Part shown: one piece after another, positions 39,830-47,570 of the stretch | Position numbering within the stretch: the stretch's first letter is position 1 | How the letters are laid out: each line of letters opens with the position of its first letter | Source of the DNA: Actinoplanes sp. NBRC 103695 | GTDB lineage: Bacteria; Actinomycetota; Actinomycetes; Mycobacteriales; Micromonosporaceae | Length of the DNA stretch: 63,418 nucleotides | Assembly (NCBI RefSeq): GCF_030269485.1 | Contig: NZ_BSTL01000013.1 | Coordinates: forward strand, 256,522 to 319,939 | Direction: 5' to 3' | The notes under the pieces: generated by a model | The model's input: only the letters and a program-made list of their open reading frames with translations | What the model was told of the DNA's origin: nothing | Databases searched by the model: none | Position numbers and translations under genes: made by a program

Positions 39830-39842
39830 TTGACAACGTTGT
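39830..39842 (+). promoter_or_regulatory. -35 box overlapped by LacI-type palindrome
   Basis: A perfect -35 hexamer TTGACA (39830-39835) is overlapped by the palindrome ACAACGTTGT (39833-39842), whose central CG is typical of LacI-family operators. A weak -10 (GATGCT, 39854-39859) lies 18 bp downstream. A bound repressor would cover the promoter of the GH43 gene at 39936. Confidence 0.5.
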
Positions 39843-39859
39843 AGAGGTACGCGGATGCT

Positions 39860-39877
39860 CGGGAGAACGCTCTCCCG
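39860..39877 (+). promoter_or_regulatory. second palindrome at the start of the GH43 transcript
   Basis: CGGGAGA, ACGC, TCTCCCG form a 7-bp inverted repeat with a 4-bp centre, directly after the predicted -10 box. It resembles GGGAGCGCTCCC-type sites of CebR-like LacI regulators of actinobacterial glycoside hydrolases. It could equally form an mRNA hairpin. Confidence 0.5.
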
Positions 39878-39935
39878 GATCCCCCAGGCCTGGACGGCGC
39901 TCCTCACGGATCCCCCCAGCCACCGTGGAGTGACA

Positions 39936-40991
39936 ATGAAGCTTCCGCGCGTACCCCTGGTCATCGCTCTTGTCGCCGTCGCGGCCCTCGCCGCCGTGCG
40001 GTCCGCACCACCCGCCGAGGCCGCGCAGGTCATGCGCGCGGCCGACCCGAGCGTCATCCGGGTCGGCAGCACCTACCACTCGGTGCAGTCGATGAACGGC
40101 GGCATCAGCGTCCGGTCGGCCTCCTCCCCCGACGGCCTGGCCGGCGCGACCGCCCGCCAGGTCTGGACCGACACCCGCAACCTGGGCGAGGTGTGGGCGC
40201 CGGAGATCGCCGTCGAGGGCGGCCGGTTCTACATCCACTTCTCGGCCGGCCGCGGCAACCTGCACCGGATGTACGTGATCAGCTCGGCGTCCGCGGCCAC
40301 CGGCTACGGCGGCGAGACGAAGGTGGCGTTGCCGGACGACAAGTGGGCCATCGACGGCAGCATGTTCACCTTCAACGGGCAGCGCTGGTTCGTCTGGTCC
40401 GGCTGGGCCGGCGACACCAACATCGAGCAGAACCTGTACGTCGCCCGGATGAGCAGCCCGAGCACGTCGACCGGTGGCCGGTTCGTGATCAGCCAGCCAC
40501 GGGAGTCCTGGGAGAGAGTGGTCGGCAACCCGTTCATCAACGAGGGCCCCGAGCCGATCAAGGACCCCAACGGCCAGCTGCACGTCGTCTACTCCGCCAA
40601 CGGCTCCTGGAGCGACCAGTACTGCCTGGCCGACCTGCGGCTACGCGCCGGCGGCGACCCCACCTACGTGTGGGACTGGTACAAGTCGAACGGCTGCCTC
40701 TTCGGCTCCAACCGCGCCACGATGATGGCCGGCTGGGATCCGACGGTGAACGTCAACGGCCCGGGCCACCACACGTTCGTCCTGCTGAACGGCGACATCG
40801 CGACCAGCCCGCCGGCCGGGCCGCGCTTCCCGCTGATGTACCACGCGGTCCCCAAGGGCACGCCGTACTCCTGGGAGAACCGGTACTGGTACACGGGCAC
40901 GTTCGCCTGGTGGGGCAGCGTGACCTACGGCCGCGCGAACGTCCCCGGACCGAACAACGACACCGGCTGGGGCCTCAAGTTCTTCGAGTGA
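39936..40991 (+). CDS. secreted GH43-like arabinosidase
   Basis: A 351-residue exported protein: signal peptide MKLPRVPLVIALVAVAALAA with cleavage near AEA. The mature part starts RAADPSVIRVGSTYHSVQS, containing the ADPSV motif of the GH43 general base, and continues with EVWAPEIAVEGGRFYIHFSAG, KWAIDGSMFTFNGQRWFVWSGW (pKa-modulating Asp) and FINEGPEPIKDPNGQLHVVYSA (catalytic Glu). This matches the five-bladed alpha-L-arabinofuranosidase branch. GTGGAG precedes ATG 39936. Two LacI-type palindromes upstream suggest sugar-dependent derepression; no LacI gene is in the window. Confidence 0.85.
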   Translation: MKLPRVPLVIALVAVAALAAVRSAPPAEAAQVMRAADPSVIRVGSTYHSVQSMNGGISVRSASSPDGLAGATARQVWTDTRNLGEVWAPEIAVEGGRFYIHFSAGRGNLHRMYVISSASAATGYGGETKVALPDDKWAIDGSMFTFNGQRWFVWSGWAGDTNIEQNLYVARMSSPSTSTGGRFVISQPRESWERVVGNPFINEGPEPIKDPNGQLHVVYSANGSWSDQYCLADLRLRAGGDPTYVWDWYKSNGCLFGSNRATMMAGWDPTVNVNGPGHHTFVLLNGDIATSPPAGPRFPLMYHAVPKGTPYSWENRYWYTGTFAWWGSVTYGRANVPGPNNDTGWGLKFFE

Positions 40992-41042
40992 GCCCCGGCT
41001 GTTCATGAAGGATGCGAGGCCATGAAGCGAGGGCAGCGCCGC

Positions 41043-42038
41043 TCAGGGGCGGGCGACCAGCGCCTTGCGCAGCGCCGCGATCATGTCGTCGCGGAAGGCG
41101 ATCATCGTCTCCGACCGGTCGGCCAGGAAGTTGTCGGCGCCGTGGTACATGCCGGGGACGACGACCAGGTCGGTCGGGACTCCGGCGATCTGAAGGCGGC
41201 CGGCGTAGGCGACGTCCTCGGCGTGGAACAGGTCGAGATCGCCGACCCCGATCCAGGCCGGTGCCAGGCCGGCGAGGTCCGCGCGGCGGGCGGGCACCGC
41301 GTACGGGCGCGGTTCCTCCACTTCGGGCCGGTGGCCCAGGTAGGCCGTCCAGCCGAACCGGTTCGACGCCGGTGTCCAGACCAGCTCGCCGGTGCCCAGG
41401 TGGTCGTCGCGCAGCACGGTGCGGTCGTCCAGCATCGGGTAGATCAGCGCCTGGAAGCGCAGCGGCACACCCCGGTCGTACGCCATCTGGGCGACCGCCG
41501 CGGCCAGGCCGCCGCCCGCGCTGTCACCGGCCACCGCGACCCGCGACGGGTCGACACCGAGCGCCTCGGCCTGCTCGTGGATCCAGGTCAGCGCCCGGAA
41601 GCAGTCGTCCAGCCCGGCCGGGAACGGATGCCCGACGGCTTTGCGGTAGTTGACGCTGACCACCAGGATGCCCAGCTCGGCGGCGATCCGGCTGCAGATC
41701 GGGTGGTAGCTCGACGGGTGCCCGACGACGTAGCCGCCGCCGTGGATGTAGAGCAATGCGCCGGACGGCACCGAGCGGGCCTTGGGCCGGTAGACGAACA
41801 GATTGTCCTGCTGATCGACGGTGACGCCGGGCTCCACCGGTCCGCCCGGGACGGGTATCCGCCGCATCGCCCGGACCATCAGGCTGGACGTGATCTGAAA
41901 CGGCGCGTACAGGATGGGGTGTCGAAGATCCTCCGGCACCATGGCGATCGAGCGTCGCTTGCCGAGGTAGGAACGGACGCCGACAGCCACGGCCGCCACA
42001 CCCGCCGCAAGCGCAACATTGCGCAGAAGCCGTTTCAC
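41043..42038 (-). CDS. HSL-family alpha/beta-hydrolase (esterase/lipase)
   Basis: A 331-residue hydrolase of the hormone-sensitive lipase family. An N-terminal hydrophobic segment (LLRNVALAAGVAAVAVGVRSYLG) may anchor it in the membrane. The oxyanion motif is HGGG (99-102), the nucleophile elbow GDSAGG (S173), the acid GDLDLFHAEDVAYAG, and the catalytic His GMYHGADNF. Family members hydrolyse short-chain acyl esters. It is monocistronic, separated by 79 bp from the glycosyltransferase remnant upstream on the same strand. Confidence 0.9.
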   Translation of the reverse strand: MKRLLRNVALAAGVAAVAVGVRSYLGKRRSIAMVPEDLRHPILYAPFQITSSLMVRAMRRIPVPGGPVEPGVTVDQQDNLFVYRPKARSVPSGALLYIHGGGYVVGHPSSYHPICSRIAAELGILVVSVNYRKAVGHPFPAGLDDCFRALTWIHEQAEALGVDPSRVAVAGDSAGGGLAAAVAQMAYDRGVPLRFQALIYPMLDDRTVLRDDHLGTGELVWTPASNRFGWTAYLGHRPEVEEPRPYAVPARRADLAGLAPAWIGVGDLDLFHAEDVAYAGRLQIAGVPTDLVVVPGMYHGADNFLADRSETMIAFRDDMIAALRKALVARP

Positions 42039-42117
42039 AGAGCGAACCTATCGGTGCGGGAGTCGCAGTGTGAAGGTTGCCCCCGATCCGGTGAGCTGCC
42101 CCGTCGGCGCCGGCCGG

Positions 42118-42900
42118 CTAGAACAGCCCCTCGACGGCGTCGGCGGCAGCGGACGCACCGCCGGCCGCCCGGAACAGCTCGGCCGTCACCGCCAGGTCCT
42201 TCCGGACAGTTTCGTCGCGGTCGAGCTCGGTCACGGCCCGGCGCAACTCGGCGGCGGTCGGCCCGGCCAGGGTCACGCCCAGGCCCAGCTCGTGCAGCCG
42301 GCGTGCGTTGGCCCTCTGCTCGGGCATCTGCGGCACGGCGACCGTGGGCACCTCGTTGAACACGGCCTCCATGGTGGAGTTCATTCCCGCGTGGGTCACC
42401 AACACCCTCGAGTGCTTGAGGACGTCCAACTGCGGAAAGTACGGGCGGACCTCGACGTTGCCCGGGATCGTGCCGAGCTCAGCCACCTCGACCCGCCCGC
42501 CGACAGCCATCGCCACCTGCCAGTCCGTGTCGGCGAACGCCTCGACGCAGAGGCGGAAGAACTCCGGGTTCTGGTTCATCAGGGTGCCCAGCGACACGAA
42601 GAGCAGGCGCCCGCCCGGCGGCTGCCAGGTGCCTGCCTCCACCCGGTCGTGCTCGGACGGCCCGACGAAGACGTACCGGTCACCGAAGGTGTCGCCGTGG
42701 TACTGGAACTGCCTCGGCACGAAGACGACGTCGAGGTCACCCGGGATGCGGGTGAGGATGGTGCCCAGGCTCCGGGTCACGCCGAAGGACGAGGTGTACT
42801 CCCGGACCCGAGCGTCCGCGGTGGCGAGCGAGACGGCCAGCCGCTCCCGGTCGGGCACGAACTCCTGCAACGGCGTGTACTGAGCCGCCGCCACACGGCA
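42118..42900 (-). pseudogene. C-terminal part of an MGT-type (GT1) glycosyltransferase
   Basis: The minus-strand frame has the second half of a macrolide-type GT1 enzyme: GDLDVVFVPRQFQYHGDTFGDRYVFVGPS in parts, the donor-site start LLFVSLGTLMNQNPEFFRLCVEAF, VEVRPYFPQLDVLKHSRVLVTHAGMNSTMEAV with the HAGMNS motif, and PQMPEQRANARRLHELGLG. The N-terminal acceptor domain (about 150-180 residues) is missing; upstream of about 42900 the frame no longer resembles the family. Family members have about 400 residues. Probably inactive. Confidence 0.8.
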
Positions 42901-42963
42901 GCCCGCGCGAGACAGACCTCGGCCCGATCGACAAGAAACACCACAGCGACGAACCAGCACTCC

Positions 42964-42991
42964 CCCGCCCGAACCACGACGTTCAGGCGGG
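42964..42991. terminator. hairpin between two minus-strand gene remnants
   Basis: CCCGCCCGAAC (42964-42974) pairs with GTTCAGGCGGG (42981-42991) with one mismatch around a 6-nt loop, just after the stop of the Vgb-like remnant at 43000. Confidence 0.5.
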
Positions 42992-42999
42992 AACGAAGT

Positions 43000-43186
43000 T
43001 CACACCTGCTCCGTTATCCGGGCGACCGTGCCGGTCTCCAGGGCGACCCAGACCGCACCGTCCGGGCCGAGTGTGAGGCCGTGCGGCTCGGAGCCGGGGG
43101 TCGGGAGGTCGACGTGGCGGAACTCGCCGGTGGGTGAGACGTGGCCGAGCCGGCTGGCCGGGGACCGGGAACTCCTCGATGCTCAT
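43000..43186 (-). pseudogene. virginiamycin B lyase-like gene with internal deletion and frameshift
   Basis: ATG 43186 overlaps the TetR stop (ATGA) and opens MSIEEFPVPGQPA, the expected N-terminus of a Vgb/NHL-type propeller. In a second frame up to TGA 43000 the DNA reads GHVSPTGEFRHVDLPTPG and SEPHGLTLGPDGAVWVALETG, a C-terminal blade of the same family. The roughly 230 residues between are missing, and the junction (near 43150) shifts the frame. Intact members have about 290 residues, so this is a deletion remnant. Confidence 0.7.
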
Positions 43187-43737
43187 CGGCGCAGCCCGGC
43201 GATCACGAGGGCGACCATGTGACGGGCGTTGTACTGCGGGTGGTTCTCGGCGCCGATGCAGAGGTTGCCGACGCCGAACATCAGTTCCAGTGCGTCCGTG
43301 CCGGGGTTGATCTCGCCGGCCTCGGCCGCCGCGTCCAGCAGCTGGGCGCAGACCGGGACGAGCCGGTCCAGGAAGTACGCGTGCAGTTTGTCGAACGCGG
43401 CGTCGTCGGAGCGCAGCGCCGCGGCGAGGCCGTGCTTGGTGACCAGGAAGTCGACGAACAGGTTGATCCACGTGCCGAGGGCGGCGTGCGGGGATCCGCC
43501 TTCCGCGAGCAGCGCCGGCCCGGCCTCGGCGCACGCCTCGACCTGGTGGCGGTAGACGGCGACGATGAGGTCCGCGCGCGTCGGGAAGTGGCGGTAGATG
43601 GTGGCGACGCCGACACCGGCCCGCGCCGCGATGTCGCGTACCGGAGCATCGACGCCCGCCTCGACGAAGGCCGCGGCCGCCGCATCCAGCAGGGTTGCCT
43701 CGTTGCGGCGGGCGTCCGCCCGTTTCCGCGTCTCCAC
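43183..43737 (-). CDS. TetR-family repressor
   Basis: A 184-residue TetR regulator. The N-terminal helix-turn-helix spans about 12-58 (ATLLDAAAAAFVEAGVDAPVRDIAARAGVGVATIYRHFPTR in parts). The ligand domain (60-184) carries CAEAGPALLAEGGSPHAALGTWINLFVDFLV. It is divergent from the aldo/keto reductase gene, and two identical palindromes between them are its likely operators. GGAGG stands 7 nt before GTG 43737. Downstream it overlaps a Vgb-like remnant by 4 nt. Confidence 0.92.
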   Translation of the reverse strand: METRKRADARRNEATLLDAAAAAFVEAGVDAPVRDIAARAGVGVATIYRHFPTRADLIVAVYRHQVEACAEAGPALLAEGGSPHAALGTWINLFVDFLVTKHGLAAALRSDDAAFDKLHAYFLDRLVPVCAQLLDAAAEAGEINPGTDALELMFGVGNLCIGAENHPQYNARHMVALVIAGLRR

Positions 43738-43766
43738 GCAGTTACCTCCACCACAGCCCTTGGAAA

Positions 43767-43810
43767 ACGGAACACGGTTCCGTATGTTCGAGAGCGGAAC
43801 ACGGTTCCGC
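43767..43810. promoter_or_regulatory. twin operators between TetR and aldo/keto reductase genes
   Basis: The 15-bp palindrome CGGAACACGGTTCCG occurs twice, at 43768-43782 and 43795-43809, 27 bp centre to centre; flanking bases extend each to a 17-bp palindrome (A..T and G..C). Placement in the 96-bp divergent region of a TetR pair is the classic autoregulatory arrangement. Confidence 0.85.
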
Positions 43811-43833
43811 TTACTCCGAGGATAGGACAACCG

Positions 43834-44853
43834 ATGCAGTACCGCACCCTAGGCCGCACCGGCGTGCAGGTCAGCAGCCTCGTGCTCGGCGCGATGAACT
43901 TCGGCGCCATGGCCCGCACCACCCAGGACGACGCCACCGCCATGGTCGACGCCGCGCTCGACGCCGGGATCAACCTGATCGACACCGCCGACATGTACGG
44001 CGGCGGCGAATCGGAGGAGATGGTCGGCAAGGCCATCGCCGGGCGCCGCGACGACCTCGTGCTGGCCACCAAGGCGACCCTGCCGATGGGCGACGACCGC
44101 AACCACCAGGGCGGCTCGCGTCGCTGGCTGGTCACCGCGCTCGAGGACAGCCTGCGCCGGCTCGGCGTCGACCACGTCGACCTCTACCAGATCCACCGGT
44201 GGGATCCGCGGACCAGCGACGAGGAGACCCTGTCCGCGCTCACCGACCTCCAGCGGGCCGGCAAGATCCGGTACTTCGGGTCGTCGACGTTCCCCGCCTA
44301 CCGGATCGTCCAGGCCCAGTGGGCGGCCCGCGAGCACCACCTCGGCCGGTACGTCACCGAGCAGCCCAGCTACTCGATCCTGCAGCGCGGCATCGAGTCG
44401 CACGTGCTGCCCGCGACCCAGGAGTACGGGCTCGGCGTCCTCGTCTGGAGCCCGCTCGCCTCCGGCTGGCTGAGCGGCGCCGTCCGCGCGGGCCGGGAGA
44501 ACACCAATCACCGCGCGGGCTTCCTGCCGCAGCGCTTCGACCTGACGGTGCCGGCCAACCAGGTCCGGATGGACGCCGTCGAGCGGCTGGTCACGGTCGC
44601 CGACGAGGCGGGGCTGAGCCTGATCCAGCTGGCGCTCGGCTTCGTGACCGCGCACCCGGGCGTGACCAGCGCGATCATCGGCCCGCGCACGATCGAGCAC
44701 CTGCGGTCCCAGCTCGCGGCGGCGGACACCGTGCTGCCCGCCGACGTGCTCGACGCCGTCGACGCGATCGTGGCGCCCGGCCTGGACCTGGCGCCGGACG
44801 AGAAGATCGACACGCCGCCGGCCCTGCTCGACCCGGCCCTGCGGAGGCGGTGA
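43834..44853 (+). CDS. aldo/keto reductase
   Basis: A 339-residue NADPH-dependent reductase of the AKR superfamily. The catalytic tetrad is visible: D50 (INLIDTADMY), Y55, K80 (LATKATLP) and H121 (DLYQIHRWD). Other landmarks are YRTLGRTGVQVSSLVLGAMNFG, the cofactor region GVLVWSPLASGWLSG and SAIIGPRTIEHL. It resembles the YghZ/TIM-barrel oxidoreductases that reduce aldehydes. Likely derepressed when the divergent TetR protein binds its ligand. The stop overlaps the region just ahead of the LLM gene, so both are probably one unit. Confidence 0.93.
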   Translation: MQYRTLGRTGVQVSSLVLGAMNFGAMARTTQDDATAMVDAALDAGINLIDTADMYGGGESEEMVGKAIAGRRDDLVLATKATLPMGDDRNHQGGSRRWLVTALEDSLRRLGVDHVDLYQIHRWDPRTSDEETLSALTDLQRAGKIRYFGSSTFPAYRIVQAQWAAREHHLGRYVTEQPSYSILQRGIESHVLPATQEYGLGVLVWSPLASGWLSGAVRAGRENTNHRAGFLPQRFDLTVPANQVRMDAVERLVTVADEAGLSLIQLALGFVTAHPGVTSAIIGPRTIEHLRSQLAAADTVLPADVLDAVDAIVAPGLDLAPDEKIDTPPALLDPALRRR

Positions 44854-44855
44854 CC

Positions 44856-45713
44856 GTGCCCAGCTTCGGCATCATGACCGCGCCGATGCAGGTCGGCTAC
44901 GACGACATCCTGCGGGTGTGGCGGGAGGCGGACGAGGTACCGCAGATCGAGCACGCGTGGCTGTTCGACCACCTCATGCCGATCGGCGGCGACCCGGACG
45001 GACCCGCGTACGAGGGATGGACCTTGCTCTCGGCTCTCGCCGCACAGACCCGGCGCCTGCGTCTGGGCCTCCTCGTCACCAGCAACCGCTTCCGCCCGCC
45101 GGCGATGCTGGCCAAGATCGCCACCACCGTCGACGTCGTCTCCGGCGGGCGGCTCGACTTCGGGATCGGCGCCGGCTCCCGACCTGGTCACCCCATCGCC
45201 AGACGCGAGTACGACGGACACGGGCTGGAGTATCACGATTTCGCGCACTCGGTGGGCAGCCTCGCGGAGGCGTGCACCGTCATCCGTCGGTTGTGGACGG
45301 AGCCGGCGCCGTTCGACTTCGACGGCGCGTACGTGAAACTCCGCGGAGCGTTCGGCAATCCGAAACCGGTGCAGCGACCGCACCCACCGATCCTGATCGG
45401 CGGGCGTTCGGCCGCGACGCTTCGGGTGGTCGCCGAGCACGCCGACATCTGGAACATCCCCGGCGGCGACCTGGACGACGCGGCCGGGCGCAGCGCGCTG
45501 CTGGATCGCTTCTGCGCCGAGATCGGCCGTGACCCGGCGGCGATCACCCGCTCGATGCACCTGGGTGTCGGCTACGAGAATCCGGGCGCCACCCGGGACG
45601 CGATCAGCGCCGCGACCGATGCCGGGTTCCAGCATTTCGTCCTCAGTGTGCCGCCGCCGTTCCCGGACGGGGTCGCGCATTGGCTCGCCGAGAAGGTCAT
45701 CGCCACCCGGTAG
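44856..45713 (+). CDS. LLM-class F420/flavin-dependent oxidoreductase
   Basis: A 285-residue luciferase-like monooxygenase. It has the family's N-terminal strand (FGIMTAPMQVGYDDILRVWREAD), AWLFDHLMP, TRRLRLGLLVTSNRFRPPAMLAKIATTVDVVSGGRLDFGIGAG (in parts), and HPPILIGGRSAATLRVVAEHADIWNI. It may use FMN or F420. I chose GTG 44856, since GGAGG lies 8 nt upstream; GTG 44850 would be too near. It follows the reductase by 2 nt, suggesting joint action on a xenobiotic or natural product. Confidence 0.9.
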   Translation: MPSFGIMTAPMQVGYDDILRVWREADEVPQIEHAWLFDHLMPIGGDPDGPAYEGWTLLSALAAQTRRLRLGLLVTSNRFRPPAMLAKIATTVDVVSGGRLDFGIGAGSRPGHPIARREYDGHGLEYHDFAHSVGSLAEACTVIRRLWTEPAPFDFDGAYVKLRGAFGNPKPVQRPHPPILIGGRSAATLRVVAEHADIWNIPGGDLDDAAGRSALLDRFCAEIGRDPAAITRSMHLGVGYENPGATRDAISAATDAGFQHFVLSVPPPFPDGVAHWLAEKVIATR

Positions 45714-45716
45714 GTT
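45711..45716 (+). promoter_or_regulatory. -10 box of leaderless promoter
   Basis: TAGGTT (TANNNT), overlapping the TAG stop of the LLM gene, ends 6 nt before ATG 45723. Confidence 0.6.
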
Positions 45717-45722
45717 TCTCGC

Positions 45723-47570
45723 ATGACCGTCGTCGCCGGCCGCTATCGGCTCCTGCGGGAGCTGGGCCGGGGCGGCATGGGCGCGGTCTGGCACGCCCAC
45801 GACGACCTGCTCGGCCGCGACGTCGCGATCAAGGAGATCCGGCTTCCGCACGGCGATGACGACCCGATGGTCAAGCGGGCGCTGCGCGAGGCACAGGCGG
45901 CGGCCCGGCTGAAGCATCCCGGCATCATCACCGTCCACAATGTCGTCACCGAGGCGGGCCGGCCGTGGATCATCATGGAACTGGTCCCCGGGCGGTCCCT
46001 GGCCGACACCATCCGCGAGCACGGGCTGCTCACCGAGCGACGAACCGCCGAGATCGGGCTGCAGGTCCTGGACGCGCTGCACGCCGCGCATCGAGGCGGC
46101 ATCACGCACCGGGATGTCAAACCCGCGAACATCCTGCTGGACGACCAGCACGTGGTACTGACCGACTTCGGCATCGCCGCGATCGACGACGCCACGGCGC
46201 TGACCCGGTCGGGGCAGATGGTGGGCTCACCGGCGTACATGGCGCCGGAGCGGTTCGGCGGCCGGCCCGCGACGGCGGCCGCCGACCTGTGGAGCCTGGG
46301 CGTCACCCTGTACGCGGCGGTGACCGGGCAATCGCCGTTCCAGCGGGACTTCGCGCCCGCCACGATGGCCGCGATCCTGACCAGCAAGCCCGCCCCGCCG
46401 GCGCACGCGGGGCGGCTCTGGCCGGTGATCAAGGGCTTGCTGGACAAGGATCCGGAGCGCCGGCTGACCGTCGAGCAGGCCCGCCCGTTACTCGCGGCGG
46501 TGGCGGCGGGAACGCCCGCCGTTCCAGCCCCCGCACCCCGTCGGCGGCGGCTCTGGCTTGCCGCGGCGACGGCCGGTGTCGTCGTGGCCGTGCTGACGGT
46601 CGTCGCACTCAACGATGCGCCTCCCCCACCGCGCCACCCCTCTTCGGCGCCACCGCCACCGCCACCGGCGGTTGTCTATCGCGGCGAGCTCGCGGGTCAC
46701 CGGGACACCGTGCTGGCCCTCGCCTTCAGTCCCGACGGCAAGCTGCTCGCCTCCGGCGCCGGCGACTCCAGCCTCCGCATCTGGGACACCGCCACCGGCC
46801 GCAAGCTCACGGTCCGCGGCGACCATCGCGACACGGTGCTCGACCTGGCCTTCAACCCCGACGGCACGATCCTCGCCTCGGCCGGCCACAGCGACGACCG
46901 GACCGTACGGTTCTGGCAGCCCGACGGCGACCCGGTGGCGACCCTCGATCCCGGAGTCGGATCGGTGCAGGCGATCGCCTACAGCCCCGACGGAGCGACC
47001 CTCGCCGCCGGCGGCCTGTCCGGCCGGATCGCCCTCATCGACACGTCGACCCACACGGTGCGGAAACGCTTCGTCGCACACACCAGCGGCACGTACGACC
47101 TCGCGTACAGTCCCGACGGCCGGTCCCTGGTCAGCAGCGGCAACGACGGCAAGGTCCGGGTCTGGAACGCCGCGACCGCGGCCCGGGTGACCGAGCTCGA
47201 CGGACCCTCATCGGCGCTGGCGGCGGCGTTCAGCCGGGACGGCAGGCTGCTCGCCGTGGGCGGCACGGACGGCGAGGTACGTATCTGGGAGACGGCAACC
47301 TGGCGCCGCGCCGTCTCCCCTGCTCCCTCCGACGGACAGATCGAGACCCTGGACTTCAGCCCCGACGGCGCCTGGCTGATCGCCGGCACCGAGGCCGAGC
47401 AGGGCGTGCCGGTCTGGCAGGTGGCGACCGGCAAGCTGGTCCGCGAGGTGCCGGTCGGCGAGGACTGGCCGATGATCGCCCGCTTCAGCCCCGACGGCGC
47501 CACGGTGGCGACCGGCAGCGACGACCATCTGGTCCGTCTCGCGGCCGCCACCGGATTCACCGGCAGGTGA
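45723..47570 (+). CDS. Ser/Thr protein kinase with WD40 propeller
   Basis: A 615-residue kinase. The glycine loop is LGRGGMGAVW (14-23), lysine K37 (VAIK), catalytic loop HRDVKPAN (D131), DFG at D148, and MAPE in the activation segment. A Pro-rich linker and one membrane helix (about 277-297) are followed by a C-terminal WD40 domain (325-615) of about seven blades with repeated FSPDG...LASGAGDSSLRIWDTATG-type units. Topology places the propeller outside the membrane, as a sensor or docking part. The stop touches the katE stop back to back (TGATCA), so the two genes converge without a gap. Confidence 0.93.
   Translation: MTVVAGRYRLLRELGRGGMGAVWHAHDDLLGRDVAIKEIRLPHGDDDPMVKRALREAQAAARLKHPGIITVHNVVTEAGRPWIIMELVPGRSLADTIREHGLLTERRTAEIGLQVLDALHAAHRGGITHRDVKPANILLDDQHVVLTDFGIAAIDDATALTRSGQMVGSPAYMAPERFGGRPATAAADLWSLGVTLYAAVTGQSPFQRDFAPATMAAILTSKPAPPAHAGRLWPVIKGLLDKDPERRLTVEQARPLLAAVAAGTPAVPAPAPRRRRLWLAAATAGVVVAVLTVVALNDAPPPPRHPSSAPPPPPPAVVYRGELAGHRDTVLALAFSPDGKLLASGAGDSSLRIWDTATGRKLTVRGDHRDTVLDLAFNPDGTILASAGHSDDRTVRFWQPDGDPVATLDPGVGSVQAIAYSPDGATLAAGGLSGRIALIDTSTHTVRKRFVAHTSGTYDLAYSPDGRSLVSSGNDGKVRVWNAATAARVTELDGPSSALAAAFSRDGRLLAVGGTDGEVRIWETATWRRAVSPAPSDGQIETLDFSPDGAWLIAGTEAEQGVPVWQVATGKLVREVPVGEDWPMIARFSPDGATVATGSDDHLVRLAAATGFTGR

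Noticed and set aside
42983..43534. A minus-strand frame running through the TetR gene into the Vgb remnant
   Set aside because: It only bridges the two by frame overlap; the TetR frame and the two Vgb pieces account for the DNA.
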